A program made the translations under genes and the position numbers. The notes beneath the pieces were generated by a model that saw only the letters and a list, made by a program, of their open reading frames with translations, ran no database searches and was not told the DNA's origin. From Fulvivirga aurantia (GTDB taxonomy: Bacteria; Bacteroidota; Bacteroidia; Cytophagales; Cyclobacteriaceae), in contig NZ_SMMD01000925.1 in NCBI RefSeq assembly GCF_009711475.1, forward strand, positions 1 through 19,815: 19,815 bases of DNA. The letters are read 5' to 3'. Below, in pieces: positions 1 to 8,234 of the stretch (position 1 is the stretch's first letter; each line of letters begins with the position of its first letter).

Positions 1-25
1 TATTTATCAAATCTAAATCAACAAA

Positions 26-53
26 AAAAAGGAAGGCTTAGGCCTTCCTTTTT
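26..53 (-). terminator. Intrinsic terminator of the efflux operon
   Basis: A perfect stem (26-37 pairing with 42-53, GGAAGGC core) closes a 4-nt loop. Read on the minus strand it is followed by a run of eight T, the classic rho-independent layout. On the plus strand the stem ends in five T, so it may also stop transcription arriving from the left. The TAA stop of the metallophosphoesterase gene (38-40) lies inside the loop, so the last codons of that gene form one arm of the hairpin. Confidence 0.9.
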
Positions 54-1285
54 AATGTAATGATTGTAATCTCCGGTGGCATACCCACACGACCTGGGTA
101 CCCTATATAGCCAAAGCCTCGGTTTACATAGAGGTGTTGATCATTTTCGGAATAAAGTCCCGCCCATTGCTTGTAAGCATACTGCGAAGGACTCCATTGA
201 AAATCTCCCAACTCAACCCCAAACTGAAAGCCATGTGTATGGCCGGCAAACATCAGATCGATATCCGGATGATTAGGTTTTACCTGTGCATCCCAATGAC
301 TAGGATCATGAGAAAGCAAAAGTTTTGTCGCTGCCTCTTCGCTGCCTTTATAAGCCTCATCTAGCTTACCATATTTTGCAAATCTCCCTGCTCCCCAGTT
401 TTCTACACCAAGAATAGCCAGCTTCTCTCCACTTTCTTCAATTATGCGATTCTCATTCATGAGCAGATCATAACCCATTAGACGGTGAGCCTCTTTGAGA
501 TTTTCAAAGTTTTGCACTTTAGCCTTTTGAGATGACCAATTTTTATAATCACCATAATCGTGATTACCTGTGGTAGAATAGACACCTAGTGGTGCCTTTA
601 CTTTATTAAAGATATTGATATAGTCTTCTACCTCCTTTGTTTCATTGTTTACAAGGTCTCCAGTAAAAAATGCCAGATCAGGCTTTTCTTTCATAAACAG
701 GTCTATTCCACCCTGTACCGCTGTTTTATTAAAGAAGCTTCCTGAGTGGATATCAGACAGCTGGCCGATTTTAATATCATCAAAAGCTTTGGGTAAATTT
801 GAAAGATAAACTGTCTTTCTGCGGATGCGGTAATCATGTGCACCTGAGATAATACCCCAGCTCATTGCAAGAAAAGGTACACTACCAGCCACAACAGCGG
901 TTTTCACCAAAAAGTCTGACCTTGTGATTTTATTTCCTCCACCAGTAGGCTCGGGGTTGCTAAATTGTGAAGCTACCCACTTACCAAGTCTAACAATGTC
1001 ATCCACCAACAAGAACAACACACCAAATAACTTGGAGAAATAGTTGATGAAAATGCCGGTAAAAATCAAACTTCTTGATGAGCCCTTAAACCAATCAGGG
1101 TTACCGAAATTATAAACCAGGATGGTAACAAAAGTGATCGCTGTTATCCCCCAGTAAACGTATTTTAATATATTCTTAGCGGTTTCTGTACTATTTCTAA
1201 GTAGTACCGATATGCCATTATAAACATACCAGTCTACCAGAAATAAGAGCCCAAGAATGAGCGGAATTATCAATAATTTATTCAA
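38..1285 (-). CDS. Membrane-anchored calcineurin-like metallophosphoesterase (YkuE/YaeI type)
   Basis: This is a 415-residue predicted dinuclear-metal phosphoesterase. The N-terminal third is hydrophobic, with segments near 4-20, 42-60, 73-95 and 127-147. The catalytic domain follows, with the family motifs in order: D178-x-H180, G209-D210, G240-N-H-D, S325-H326 and G348-H-T-H351, so all metal ligands appear present. Homologues of this layout include phosphodiesterases acting on lipid or UDP-sugar substrates, but the substrate here cannot be read from sequence. The start is TTG: an in-frame TAG lies at 1292-1294 and there is no in-frame ATG before residue 141, which would remove the hydrophobic anchor. 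It is the last gene of the efflux operon, 11 nt after the RND stop, and ends in the terminator loop. The residues before the fourth hydrophobic segment (TRSDFLVK) resemble a Tat motif with only one arginine. Confidence 0.88.
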   Translation of the reverse strand: MNKLLIIPLILGLLFLVDWYVYNGISVLLRNSTETAKNILKYVYWGITAITFVTILVYNFGNPDWFKGSSRSLIFTGIFINYFSKLFGVLFLLVDDIVRLGKWVASQFSNPEPTGGGNKITRSDFLVKTAVVAGSVPFLAMSWGIISGAHDYRIRRKTVYLSNLPKAFDDIKIGQLSDIHSGSFFNKTAVQGGIDLFMKEKPDLAFFTGDLVNNETKEVEDYINIFNKVKAPLGVYSTTGNHDYGDYKNWSSQKAKVQNFENLKEAHRLMGYDLLMNENRIIEESGEKLAILGVENWGAGRFAKYGKLDEAYKGSEEAATKLLLSHDPSHWDAQVKPNHPDIDLMFAGHTHGFQFGVELGDFQWSPSQYAYKQWAGLYSENDQHLYVNRGFGYIGYPGRVGMPPEITIITLKRKA

Positions 1286-1296
1286 CGTATTCTATT

Positions 1297-4200
1297 TTAA
1301 GCCACTGGCTCAGGTTCGGGCACGTATACCTCTTTCTTCGCCTTCTTTTTCTTCTCCTTCTTTGCAAAAATTGCATACTTGATCCTGTATACTATTGTAA
1401 ACAACACCGGCACAATGATAAGTGTTAAAAATGTTGCTACGATAAGACCGAAAATAACTGTCCATGCCAAAGGCCCCCAGAAAATAACATTATCACCTCC
1501 CAGGTATATCTGTGGGTCAAACTGCGTGAATAATGAGAAGAAATCAATATTCAATCCGATTGCCAAAGGAATAAGACCAAGTACTGTTGTAATCGCAGTA
1601 AGGATTACCGGTCTAAGCCTGGCTTTACCTCCTCTTATCACGAGTTGACTTACCTCATCTTTATTGAGAAAATCTGTGCGATCGAGGCCTTTTTCTTCTT
1701 TTCTCCTATCAATTAGGAGTTGCGTATAGTCAAGTAATACCACTCCATTGTTTACCACAATACCTGCCAGTGAGATAATACCCATCATTGTCATCATAAT
1801 TACGAATGACCAACCAGTAATAATCAAGCCCCCAAACACACCTATAAAGCTTAAGAATATAGCCAGCATAATAATTAATGGCTTTGAAATACCTCCAAAC
1901 TGGAATACCAATAGCAGCGCAATTAGGCCGAGACCTGAAAAGAATGCTCCTACAAGGAAATTCATTTGCTTATTCTGCTCTTCGATCTGCCCTGTGTAGT
2001 CAATTTCTACACCTTGAGGCTGTTCTTGAAACTCTTTCATTTCTTCCTTTATCTCAGAAACAATGGCTCCTGCGTCTGTAAACCCAGGCTTTAAACCAGA
2101 GTAAACTGTAACCACACGCTCTGTATCTCTATGCTTAATCGCACTAAAAGATGAAGTGTTCTTTTGTTTAGCTACAGCAGAGACAGGTATCTCTTTGATT
2201 CTGCCCGTAGACTGATCTCTAAAGATGATATTTTGATTGAAGAGTGCACTTTTATTATAACGAAGGTCTTCGTTAAATCTCACATTGATGTCATAATCTT
2301 CACCATCTTTTTTATACACAGCGGCTTTCTCACCAAATAGTGAGCGCCTCAATTGACTACCAACCTGACCGACAGATACACCGAGCTCTCCGGCTTTTTC
2401 TCGATCAACAACAACCTGCATGGCTGGCTTGCCTTTGTTTACATCGATCTTCAACTCTTCAATACCAGCTATATTTTTAGTATTGATGTAGTTACGCATT
2501 TTCTCAGCGGTCACAATGAGCTCATCATAGTCGTCACCCTCCAGCTCGATATTGATAGGATAACCTGCAGGTGGACCAGCGGCATCTTTCTCAACAGAAA
2601 TTGCCACACCCGGATAAATACCTTCGAGCGCTTCCTGTACTTTTAGCCTAAGTTTTTCTGTGTCTTTGCCTTGTCTAAACTTAAACTCACGCATCGATGT
2701 GGTGATTTTGGCTTTGTGAGGCATTTCTGCATTAGATCCTCCATCAGTTTGTGGATTACCTGCACCCTCACCAACCTGAGAAACAGAAGACTCTACCAGG
2801 AAATTTCGGCCATCTTCGATGTATTCAGGATCGTTGATCACATCATACACCCTGTTTTCAATCTCTTTTGTAATTTGATTCGTCTTCTCAATGGCAGTAC
2901 CTTGTGGGTACTCGATGTACACAATAATTTGGTTAGGAATATTATCAGGGAAGAATTCCACTTTTGTTCGTTGCGTACCCAATGAAATACCAAAGCCTAT
3001 CATTACTGCTACAAAGAATAGAATGATACCCCCTGCATAGAAATACACATTTCCACCTCTGACTGCATGAGCCACTCTTCTTTCATACCAGTTTTCAAAA
3101 CGAACTAATGTCTTGCGCTGAAATCTGTTTGCAGATTTTTTAATCACATATTTATACAACCAGAACATGACGGCAGTAAATATCATGAGTGTACCCAGTG
3201 CTCTTACCGGTCCACCAACAAAAATGATAAATACACCTAAGCCTACTAAAATAATGGTAAGCCTGATCAACTGCTTTCGCGTAAGCTCCTTATCACCAAC
3301 TTCCATAAATCGGGATACAAGCATTGAGTTCATAAAAATGGCTACGAACAACGATGAGCCTAATACCACCGAAAGTGTAATTGGGAAATAGATCATAAAC
3401 TGCCCAAACAAACCCGGCCATAGGCCTAGCGGCACGAATGCAGCCACTGTAGTTGCAGTAGATATAATTATAGGAAAAGCAATTTCACCAATACCTTTTT
3501 TGGCAGCCTGAATTCTGGTAAGCCCCTCTTCTTCCATTAATCGATACACATTTTCAACTACCACGATACCGTTATCTACGAGCATACCAAGCCCCATAAT
3601 AAGGCCAAATAAAATCATGGTATTGAGTGTATAACCCAGAGTAGATAAAATGGCAAATGACATGAACATCGACATCGGGATAGCAAAACCAACAAAGAGT
3701 GCATTTCTAAACCCGAGGAAGAACATTAATACCGTAACCACGAGTATAATACCAAAGATGATATTATTGACCAGGTCGCTTACCTGGTTTAGCGTACGCG
3801 CTGAAGAATCGTTTGATATCGTAATATCCAGATCCTGAGGGAATACATTAGCTTGTGCTTCTTTGATAATTTCTTTTGCCTGATTTACGGCTTCGATCAT
3901 ATTTTTACCTGCACGCTTTTTCACGTCAAGCATCACTACGCTATGACCAAACTCTCGTGCATAGGTAGTTTTATCTTCTTCATCGAAACTTACAGTGGCT
4001 ATATCTTTAAGGTAAACAGGCGCATCATTCTCTGTTTTTACAACAAAATTGCGTAACTCCTGCGGCTTGTCAATTTCCCCAAGAATACGGATCGTTCTAC
4101 GCTGCCCGCTTGACTTAATGTTACCGGCTGACATGGTCATGTTTCCATTACCGATAGCCTGAATAACATCATTGAAGCTCACCTTAGCAGCCATCATTTT

Positions 4201-4824
4201 GTAAATATCAACTGCAACCTCAACCTCTTTTTCCTGAGCTCCACGTATATCAACCCCTTTTATTTCCTGGAGATCTTCAATCTCGTCTTCCAGGTACTCA
4301 CCAAATTCCTTGAGTTTATCAACAGGGTAGTCGCCAGAGATATTGATATTCATAATCGGTATCTCCTCAGACATATTAAGGTCGAATACATTGGGCTCCA
4401 CCTTGGCATTATTGAATAGCGGCCAATCTTCACCTGCTTTTTCTGAGTCTACCTTATCTTTTACCTTTTGCTTTGCAGCCTCAACGGTTATATCCTCATC
4501 AAACTCTACCGTAATTATTGAGTAATCTTCCTGTGAGGTACTGGTAATCTCAACCAGATTACTCACATTCTTCAATTCATCTTCCAGAGGGTCTGTGATA
4601 AGTCGCTCTATATCTTCAGCAGTATTACCCGGAAACGGGGTACTGATGTATATCTTCGTTTCTTTGATTTCAGGGAAATCTTCTCTTGGCATTGATAAAT
4701 AGGAAGAGAAACCTATAATCAAAAACAAGGCAATCATTACGTAGATCACAGAGGGGTTGTCGATCGCCCACGAGGACAATCGGAACTCCTTATCTACTTT
4801 TTTATTTTTCTTTTCTTCACTCAT
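1297..4824 (-). CDS. RND efflux transporter permease (AcrB-like, HAE1-type)
   Basis: This is a 1175-residue inner-membrane proton-driven pump, the central part of a tripartite efflux system. TM1 is near 23-43, a first periplasmic porter region spans about 44-345, and TM2-TM6 span about 350-503. TM7 is near 595-615, a second porter region spans 616-950, and TM8-TM12 span 955-1145, followed by a Lys-rich tail. In TM4 the proton-relay pair is D417-N418 where AcrB has two aspartates. In TM10 N1025-N1026 occupy the AcrB Lys940-Asn941 site. Between TM6 and TM7 two further hydrophobic segments (519-538 and 542-561) are visible, which the 12-TM AcrB fold lacks. This partly explains a length above AcrB's roughly 1050 residues. 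Start ATG is 3 nt after the membrane-fusion gene, implying coupled translation. Substrates are unknown. Confidence 0.96.
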   Translation of the reverse strand: MSEEKKNKKVDKEFRLSSWAIDNPSVIYVMIALFLIIGFSSYLSMPREDFPEIKETKIYISTPFPGNTAEDIERLITDPLEDELKNVSNLVEITSTSQEDYSIITVEFDEDITVEAAKQKVKDKVDSEKAGEDWPLFNNAKVEPNVFDLNMSEEIPIMNINISGDYPVDKLKEFGEYLEDEIEDLQEIKGVDIRGAQEKEVEVAVDIYKMMAAKVSFNDVIQAIGNGNMTMSAGNIKSSGQRRTIRILGEIDKPQELRNFVVKTENDAPVYLKDIATVSFDEEDKTTYAREFGHSVVMLDVKKRAGKNMIEAVNQAKEIIKEAQANVFPQDLDITISNDSSARTLNQVSDLVNNIIFGIILVVTVLMFFLGFRNALFVGFAIPMSMFMSFAILSTLGYTLNTMILFGLIMGLGMLVDNGIVVVENVYRLMEEEGLTRIQAAKKGIGEIAFPIIISTATTVAAFVPLGLWPGLFGQFMIYFPITLSVVLGSSLFVAIFMNSMLVSRFMEVGDKELTRKQLIRLTIILVGLGVFIIFVGGPVRALGTLMIFTAVMFWLYKYVIKKSANRFQRKTLVRFENWYERRVAHAVRGGNVYFYAGGIILFFVAVMIGFGISLGTQRTKVEFFPDNIPNQIIVYIEYPQGTAIEKTNQITKEIENRVYDVINDPEYIEDGRNFLVESSVSQVGEGAGNPQTDGGSNAEMPHKAKITTSMREFKFRQGKDTEKLRLKVQEALEGIYPGVAISVEKDAAGPPAGYPINIELEGDDYDELIVTAEKMRNYINTKNIAGIEELKIDVNKGKPAMQVVVDREKAGELGVSVGQVGSQLRRSLFGEKAAVYKKDGEDYDINVRFNEDLRYNKSALFNQNIIFRDQSTGRIKEIPVSAVAKQKNTSSFSAIKHRDTERVVTVYSGLKPGFTDAGAIVSEIKEEMKEFQEQPQGVEIDYTGQIEEQNKQMNFLVGAFFSGLGLIALLLVFQFGGISKPLIIMLAIFLSFIGVFGGLIITGWSFVIMMTMMGIISLAGIVVNNGVVLLDYTQLLIDRRKEEKGLDRTDFLNKDEVSQLVIRGGKARLRPVILTAITTVLGLIPLAIGLNIDFFSLFTQFDPQIYLGGDNVIFWGPLAWTVIFGLIVATFLTLIIVPVLFTIVYRIKYAIFAKKEKKKKAKKEVYVPEPEPVA

Positions 4825-4827
4825 AGT

Positions 4828-6012
4828 TTAGTTCTTTAAGATCTTCACTAATTGCCCGTCTTTTACACTTCTGGCTCCTTCTAGAATAATTCTAGTGCCA
4901 TCAGAAATACCGGATGTGATTTCTACTTTACCGTTTTGTGTTTTGCCGGTTTCAATAATTCTTCTTTTTACCGTAGCGGTCTGGCCTTTGTCATCTTCAG
5001 CCACAGCATATACATATTGATCACCTTCTGCATTTTCAGATATTACACTCTGAGGTATAAGAATAGCCTCCTCCTGGTAATAGTCGTTGATCAATACCTT
5101 GGCTGTAAGGTTTGGCTTTATTTTGCCTTCCTTGTTTGGCACTGGTACTCTTACGTTAAATGACCTGTTGTTTGGGTTAATGAAGTTTCCTGTCTCCTTC
5201 ACCTTCGTATCGATGGTATCGTTAAGAATCGGGAAATGTACTTTTACGCGCTTGCCCGGCACCACGCTGGTTAGGTATGTTTCCGGCACGAGTACTTCGA
5301 GGTACATATCTGTTAGGTTTATAATTCTGAATATTTCAGAGCCCGGGCCTGGAGATACAACTGTACCCTGCTCTTTAATCACATCGTCTATAATCCCTGA
5401 AAATGGTGCCTTTACTCTAAATTTATCGAGCTGACTTCTCATTTGGTCAACTGCATTTTTTTGCGACTCGTAGTTAGTCTTTGCTTCTAAAAACTGTATT
5501 TCCGAGCCAACTTTCTGATCCCATAGTCTTTTTTGGCGTTCGAAAGTAGTTTTAGCCAAAGCTAATTGAGCCTCCATTTGAATCAACTGACTTCTTAAGC
5601 CACCGTCATCAATAATGCCCAGCAACTGACCTTTCTTCACTCGCTCACCTTCCTCTACACGTACATCAACTAAAAGGCCTGAAGCTTCCGGGTAAATCAA
5701 TACATTTTGCTTGGTAGTGACATCACCCTGAAGCTCAACATAGTGATAAAACTCATTAGCATGAGCCTCAAAGGCTGTTACTAATGGTAAATTGGTATTT
5801 TCTTTCTTACTATCTATGGCAGAATCTAAAAGAGAGATTTCTTTTTCTAGCTGCTTTTGTCGGGAAGATAACTCCTTTCTCTTTGCACGTATATCTTCCA
5901 TGTTACCATCAGCTACAAGAGCCTCTACAGAGTCGACCTCCTTGCTAGAGCATGCGCTAATTAGTGATACTACTGTAGCTACTAAAAGCAATTTTTGCAT
6001 TGTAATTGTCAT
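4828..6012 (-). CDS. RND efflux periplasmic adaptor (membrane fusion) lipoprotein
   Basis: This is a 394-residue adaptor that would bridge the RND pump and the outer-membrane channel. A lipoprotein signal ends in the lipobox LISAC (Cys21), so the protein should be lipid-anchored. A Lys/Glu-rich segment, probably a short coiled coil, spans about 36-70. The lipoyl/biotinyl-like half motif is near 103-135 (PEASG, VEEGERVKKGQLL). A helical hairpin spans about 137-197, the second lipoyl half begins at KAPFSG (201-206), and a beta-barrel and membrane-proximal domain follow. A second ATG at 5998-6000 (residue 5) would give a more typical 17-residue signal peptide and may be the true start. It lies 13 nt after the tolC-like gene and 3 nt before the RND gene. 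Confidence 0.94.
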   Translation of the reverse strand: MTITMQKLLLVATVVSLISACSSKEVDSVEALVADGNMEDIRAKRKELSSRQKQLEKEISLLDSAIDSKKENTNLPLVTAFEAHANEFYHYVELQGDVTTKQNVLIYPEASGLLVDVRVEEGERVKKGQLLGIIDDGGLRSQLIQMEAQLALAKTTFERQKRLWDQKVGSEIQFLEAKTNYESQKNAVDQMRSQLDKFRVKAPFSGIIDDVIKEQGTVVSPGPGSEIFRIINLTDMYLEVLVPETYLTSVVPGKRVKVHFPILNDTIDTKVKETGNFINPNNRSFNVRVPVPNKEGKIKPNLTAKVLINDYYQEEAILIPQSVISENAEGDQYVYAVAEDDKGQTATVKRRIIETGKTQNGKVEITSGISDGTRIILEGARSVKDGQLVKILKN

Positions 6013-6025
6013 CTATTTCTTTCTT

Positions 6026-7375
6026 TTAATTCTTGTCTAATAATTTGCCGTAAGCTTTTTCTAATTCAACCTTGGCTACGAGGGCATCGTACAAGGCATT
6101 GTAATAATTGGTTTGTGCTTCTTTGTACTCAGTGTCGGCCTCAACTACTTCAAAATTGGAGCCTACACCCTCCTGGTATTTTATTTTAGTTACATCGTAG
6201 ATCTCTTTAGCCAGCTCCATGTTTTCTTTTTGAGCAGCCATTTCGTCTAGCGCATTGTTCATGTTAATTTTTGTCTGTCTGATCTGCAGGTCAATAGAAT
6301 TTTCTAATTCCTGAAAAGACTCCTGGATTTGCTTGGCCTCGATTTTATTCTTCTGAATCTTGTTTGACTTTAAGAAGCCATCAAAAATGGGTACGCTTAA
6401 GGTTGCTCCTACAAATCCGTAGTTTAGCCATCTATCGCTCTGAAACCACTGATCTGACTGGCTCGTCTGTGTGTTATAACCATAATTAAAATTAGCGTAG
6501 AGCGTAGGTAAATATTTCACCTTATTATTTTTCATATCCAGATTAACCAAAGCCTGGTTGGTTTGTAACTGAGAGTACTCTATACGCTGAGAGTAGTCAA
6601 AATCATCGCCAAGTGTAGTATTAAGTGTAATCTCATCCAGATTATCCGATAACATAATAGGTTGCCCTATTGGCATACCCATTTGAAATTTGAGTAAGTC
6701 TTTGCTCACTTTTAATAACTCCTCAGTATTATCGTATTGTACCTTCAGGTTGTTGTATTGCACCTTAAGTCTGCTCACATCAATTTTTTCGGCAAAACCA
6801 TTCTCAAACATGAGAGAAGTCTCTTCCAGCAATGTATCTAGTCTACTTAAATTAGCCTGAAGCAGGTCAAACCTTTCCTCAGTCACCAGCACATTGTAAT
6901 AAGCTTTAGAAACTGCCTCTACCACATCAATTTTAGTTTTAATGTGCTCTTTAGAGGATAGTTCTTTAAAGGTTTTAGAGGCCTGAAGGCCTACGAAAAA
7001 TGACCCATCAAAAATGAGCTGCCTTACATTAAGATTTATATTACCATCGTATCTCTGCTGAAAACTAACCTCTTGCTCCGTACCCTCAGGTACACTAGGA
7101 TCAAAAGTACTAATGTCAATAAGCGATTTTTGTGGCTCAAAATTGTAGTTGATGCCTGCTTCTACATTAGCCTGTGGCAATCCCTGACTCAATGTTTCTC
7201 CAACCTGAGTTTCAGCGATTTCTTTTTCATAAGCACTGTTTATAATACTCGTATTATTTTCGAGTGCATAATCAATAGATTCCTGCAGCGTATAATCTAC
7301 CTGGTTTTGTTCTTGAGACATCACACTGTAGTGAAGCCCAATCATTAGCAAACTTGCTATTACCTTAAATCTCAT
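6026..7375 (-). CDS. TolC-family outer-membrane efflux protein
   Basis: This 449-residue protein has an N-terminal signal peptide (about 1-20, cleavage likely after VMS) followed by two repeats of the long-helix outer-membrane-efflux-protein type. The opening YTLQESIDYALENNTSI (28-44) and the later LSVPIFDGF, Gln-rich helices and QEGVGSNFEVVEA are typical of the family. Family members assemble as trimers forming a beta-barrel in the outer membrane and an alpha-helical tunnel in the periplasm. It sits 11 nt after the tetR-type gene and 13 nt before the adaptor gene, so it should be made with the pump it serves. Length is normal for the family. Confidence 0.94.
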   Translation of the reverse strand: MRFKVIASLLMIGLHYSVMSQEQNQVDYTLQESIDYALENNTSIINSAYEKEIAETQVGETLSQGLPQANVEAGINYNFEPQKSLIDISTFDPSVPEGTEQEVSFQQRYDGNINLNVRQLIFDGSFFVGLQASKTFKELSSKEHIKTKIDVVEAVSKAYYNVLVTEERFDLLQANLSRLDTLLEETSLMFENGFAEKIDVSRLKVQYNNLKVQYDNTEELLKVSKDLLKFQMGMPIGQPIMLSDNLDEITLNTTLGDDFDYSQRIEYSQLQTNQALVNLDMKNNKVKYLPTLYANFNYGYNTQTSQSDQWFQSDRWLNYGFVGATLSVPIFDGFLKSNKIQKNKIEAKQIQESFQELENSIDLQIRQTKINMNNALDEMAAQKENMELAKEIYDVTKIKYQEGVGSNFEVVEADTEYKEAQTNYYNALYDALVAKVELEKAYGKLLDKN

Positions 7376-7386
7376 TACTAGTTATA

Positions 7387-8007
7387 TTATTCTTGTTGTA
7401 AAGTTTTCTCTAAATAAGCCTCAAATAACTCCAGGCCTTTCTCAGTGACTATGCCATGCACGAAATGATTAAAAAACTGCATTTGCACTTTTTTGAAATC
7501 AAATTGATCGGAAGGAAACACACTATCATCAAAAGCAAGCTGCACCTGCTCTACTCTAAAAATGGCCATCACCTCAACATCGATGTCTTTTCTAAAATAT
7601 CCTTCCTCGATCCCACGTTTGAGGTTGCTTACTACATGGTCTTTTATAAACTCATTTTTAAAATCTAACCATATCTTCCAGGCACCCGGATGGTATTTTT
7701 GCATGTCAAATAGCAAAGACGGATTCATGTCTTTAAAATCCTTCCGCATGCATTTAGAAACGAGGGCTAATTCCTCCACCGCATTGGTGGCTACTTCAAA
7801 TACCTCGTCATATTCTTTCATTTCCATTTCCATGTGCGCACGCAAAGTGAGCGTTACGATCTCATCTTTATCTTTAAAATATTGATAGATTGTCTTCTTA
7901 GATACGGTTAAGTGACGGGCTATATCATCCATAGAAACACTACGAATGCCGTATTTATGAAACAGCTCCGAGGCACCTATGACTATTCTTTTCTTTACTT
8001 CTTCCAC
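7387..8007 (-). CDS. TetR/AcrR-family transcriptional regulator
   Basis: This 206-residue protein has an N-terminal TetR DNA-binding domain: helix 1 about 5-18, helix 2 SMDDIARHL (25-33), recognition helix SKKTIYQYF (36-44), then KDKDEI. The C-terminal ligand and dimer domain is divergent, as usual. The start codon is GTG at 8007-8005. An in-frame TAG at 8034-8032 blocks any earlier start, and the next in-frame ATG (residue 26) would delete helix 1. It is the first gene of the efflux operon and is co-directional with it, so it probably represses its own promoter together with the pump genes. An inverted repeat inside that promoter (8036-8063) is a plausible binding site. The inducing ligand is unknown. 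Confidence 0.92.
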   Translation of the reverse strand: MEEVKKRIVIGASELFHKYGIRSVSMDDIARHLTVSKKTIYQYFKDKDEIVTLTLRAHMEMEMKEYDEVFEVATNAVEELALVSKCMRKDFKDMNPSLLFDMQKYHPGAWKIWLDFKNEFIKDHVVSNLKRGIEEGYFRKDIDVEVMAIFRVEQVQLAFDDSVFPSDQFDFKKVQMQFFNHFVHGIVTEKGLELFEAYLEKTLQQE

Positions 8008-8026
8008 ATTGTTAAAATTTTCATCG

Positions 8027-8057
8027 CAAAACTATGGAAACTATTTGAACAACCAAA
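8027..8057 (-). promoter_or_regulatory. Bacteroidota-type promoter of the tetR-efflux operon
   Basis: On the minus strand TTTG (8057-8054), a 19-nt spacer and TAGTTTTG (8034-8027) match the Bacteroidota consensus TTTG-N19-TAnnTTTG exactly. The expected transcription start is a few bases downstream, around 8023-8018. That leaves only about 10-15 nt before the GTG start of the regulator. Confidence 0.8.
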
Positions 8058-8063
8058 GTTTCC
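8036..8063. promoter_or_regulatory. Candidate TetR operator (inverted repeat)
   Basis: GGAAACT (8036-8042) and its exact complement AGTTTCC (8057-8063) are separated by 14 bp. A second nested pair, TTTG (8044-8047) and CAAA (8054-8057), lies inside with its centre offset by one base. The site fills the spacer of the tetR promoter and overlaps its TTTG element, so a bound dimer would block RNA polymerase. Assignment to this regulator is inferred from position only. Confidence 0.5.
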
Positions 8064-8108
8064 GATGAGTTAGGAGTTTTTAACGTGCCCGGCCATTCTA
8101 TTGTTTCG

Positions 8109-8124
8109 AATTTTTCTAAAAATT
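8109..8124. repeat. AT-rich inverted repeat in the divergent intergenic region
   Basis: AATTTTT (8109-8115) and AAAAATT (8118-8124) form a 7-bp inverted repeat with a 2-bp centre, in the 227-bp region between the divergent tetR operon and the mscS-like gene. It is pure A/T, so its significance is doubtful. The rest of 8064-8205 shows no ORF or second promoter that I can support. Confidence 0.25.
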
Positions 8125-8205
8125 TTTACTTCTAATTAAATGAGGCCTAAACTGCGCTATCATCACTTTTTAGCGGATTTACGACAATCGTGATATCACA
8201 TTTTA

Positions 8206-8213
8206 TATATTTG
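8206..8213 (+). promoter_or_regulatory. -7 promoter element of the mscS-like gene
   Basis: TATATTTG matches TAnnTTTG exactly and ends 21 nt before the ATG at 8235. No good TTTG is found at the expected upstream spacing, so the -33 element is weak or absent. A perfect 10-bp palindrome GTGATATCAC (8190-8199) lies 6 bp upstream, where a repressor or activator could bind. Confidence 0.6.
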
Positions 8214-8234
8214 ACAGAACCCGGCTAGAAAAAT

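Noticed and set aside
890..930. Tat signal in the metallophosphoesterase (TRSDFLVK before a hydrophobic segment)
   Set aside because: Only one arginine is present and the motif lies near residue 121 after other hydrophobic segments, so twin-arginine export is not supported.
2671..2985. A 104-codon open frame on the plus strand inside the RND gene, and similar long antisense frames elsewhere
   Set aside because: It lies wholly within a well-supported RND coding region, shows no domain or start context, and its composition follows the opposite strand.
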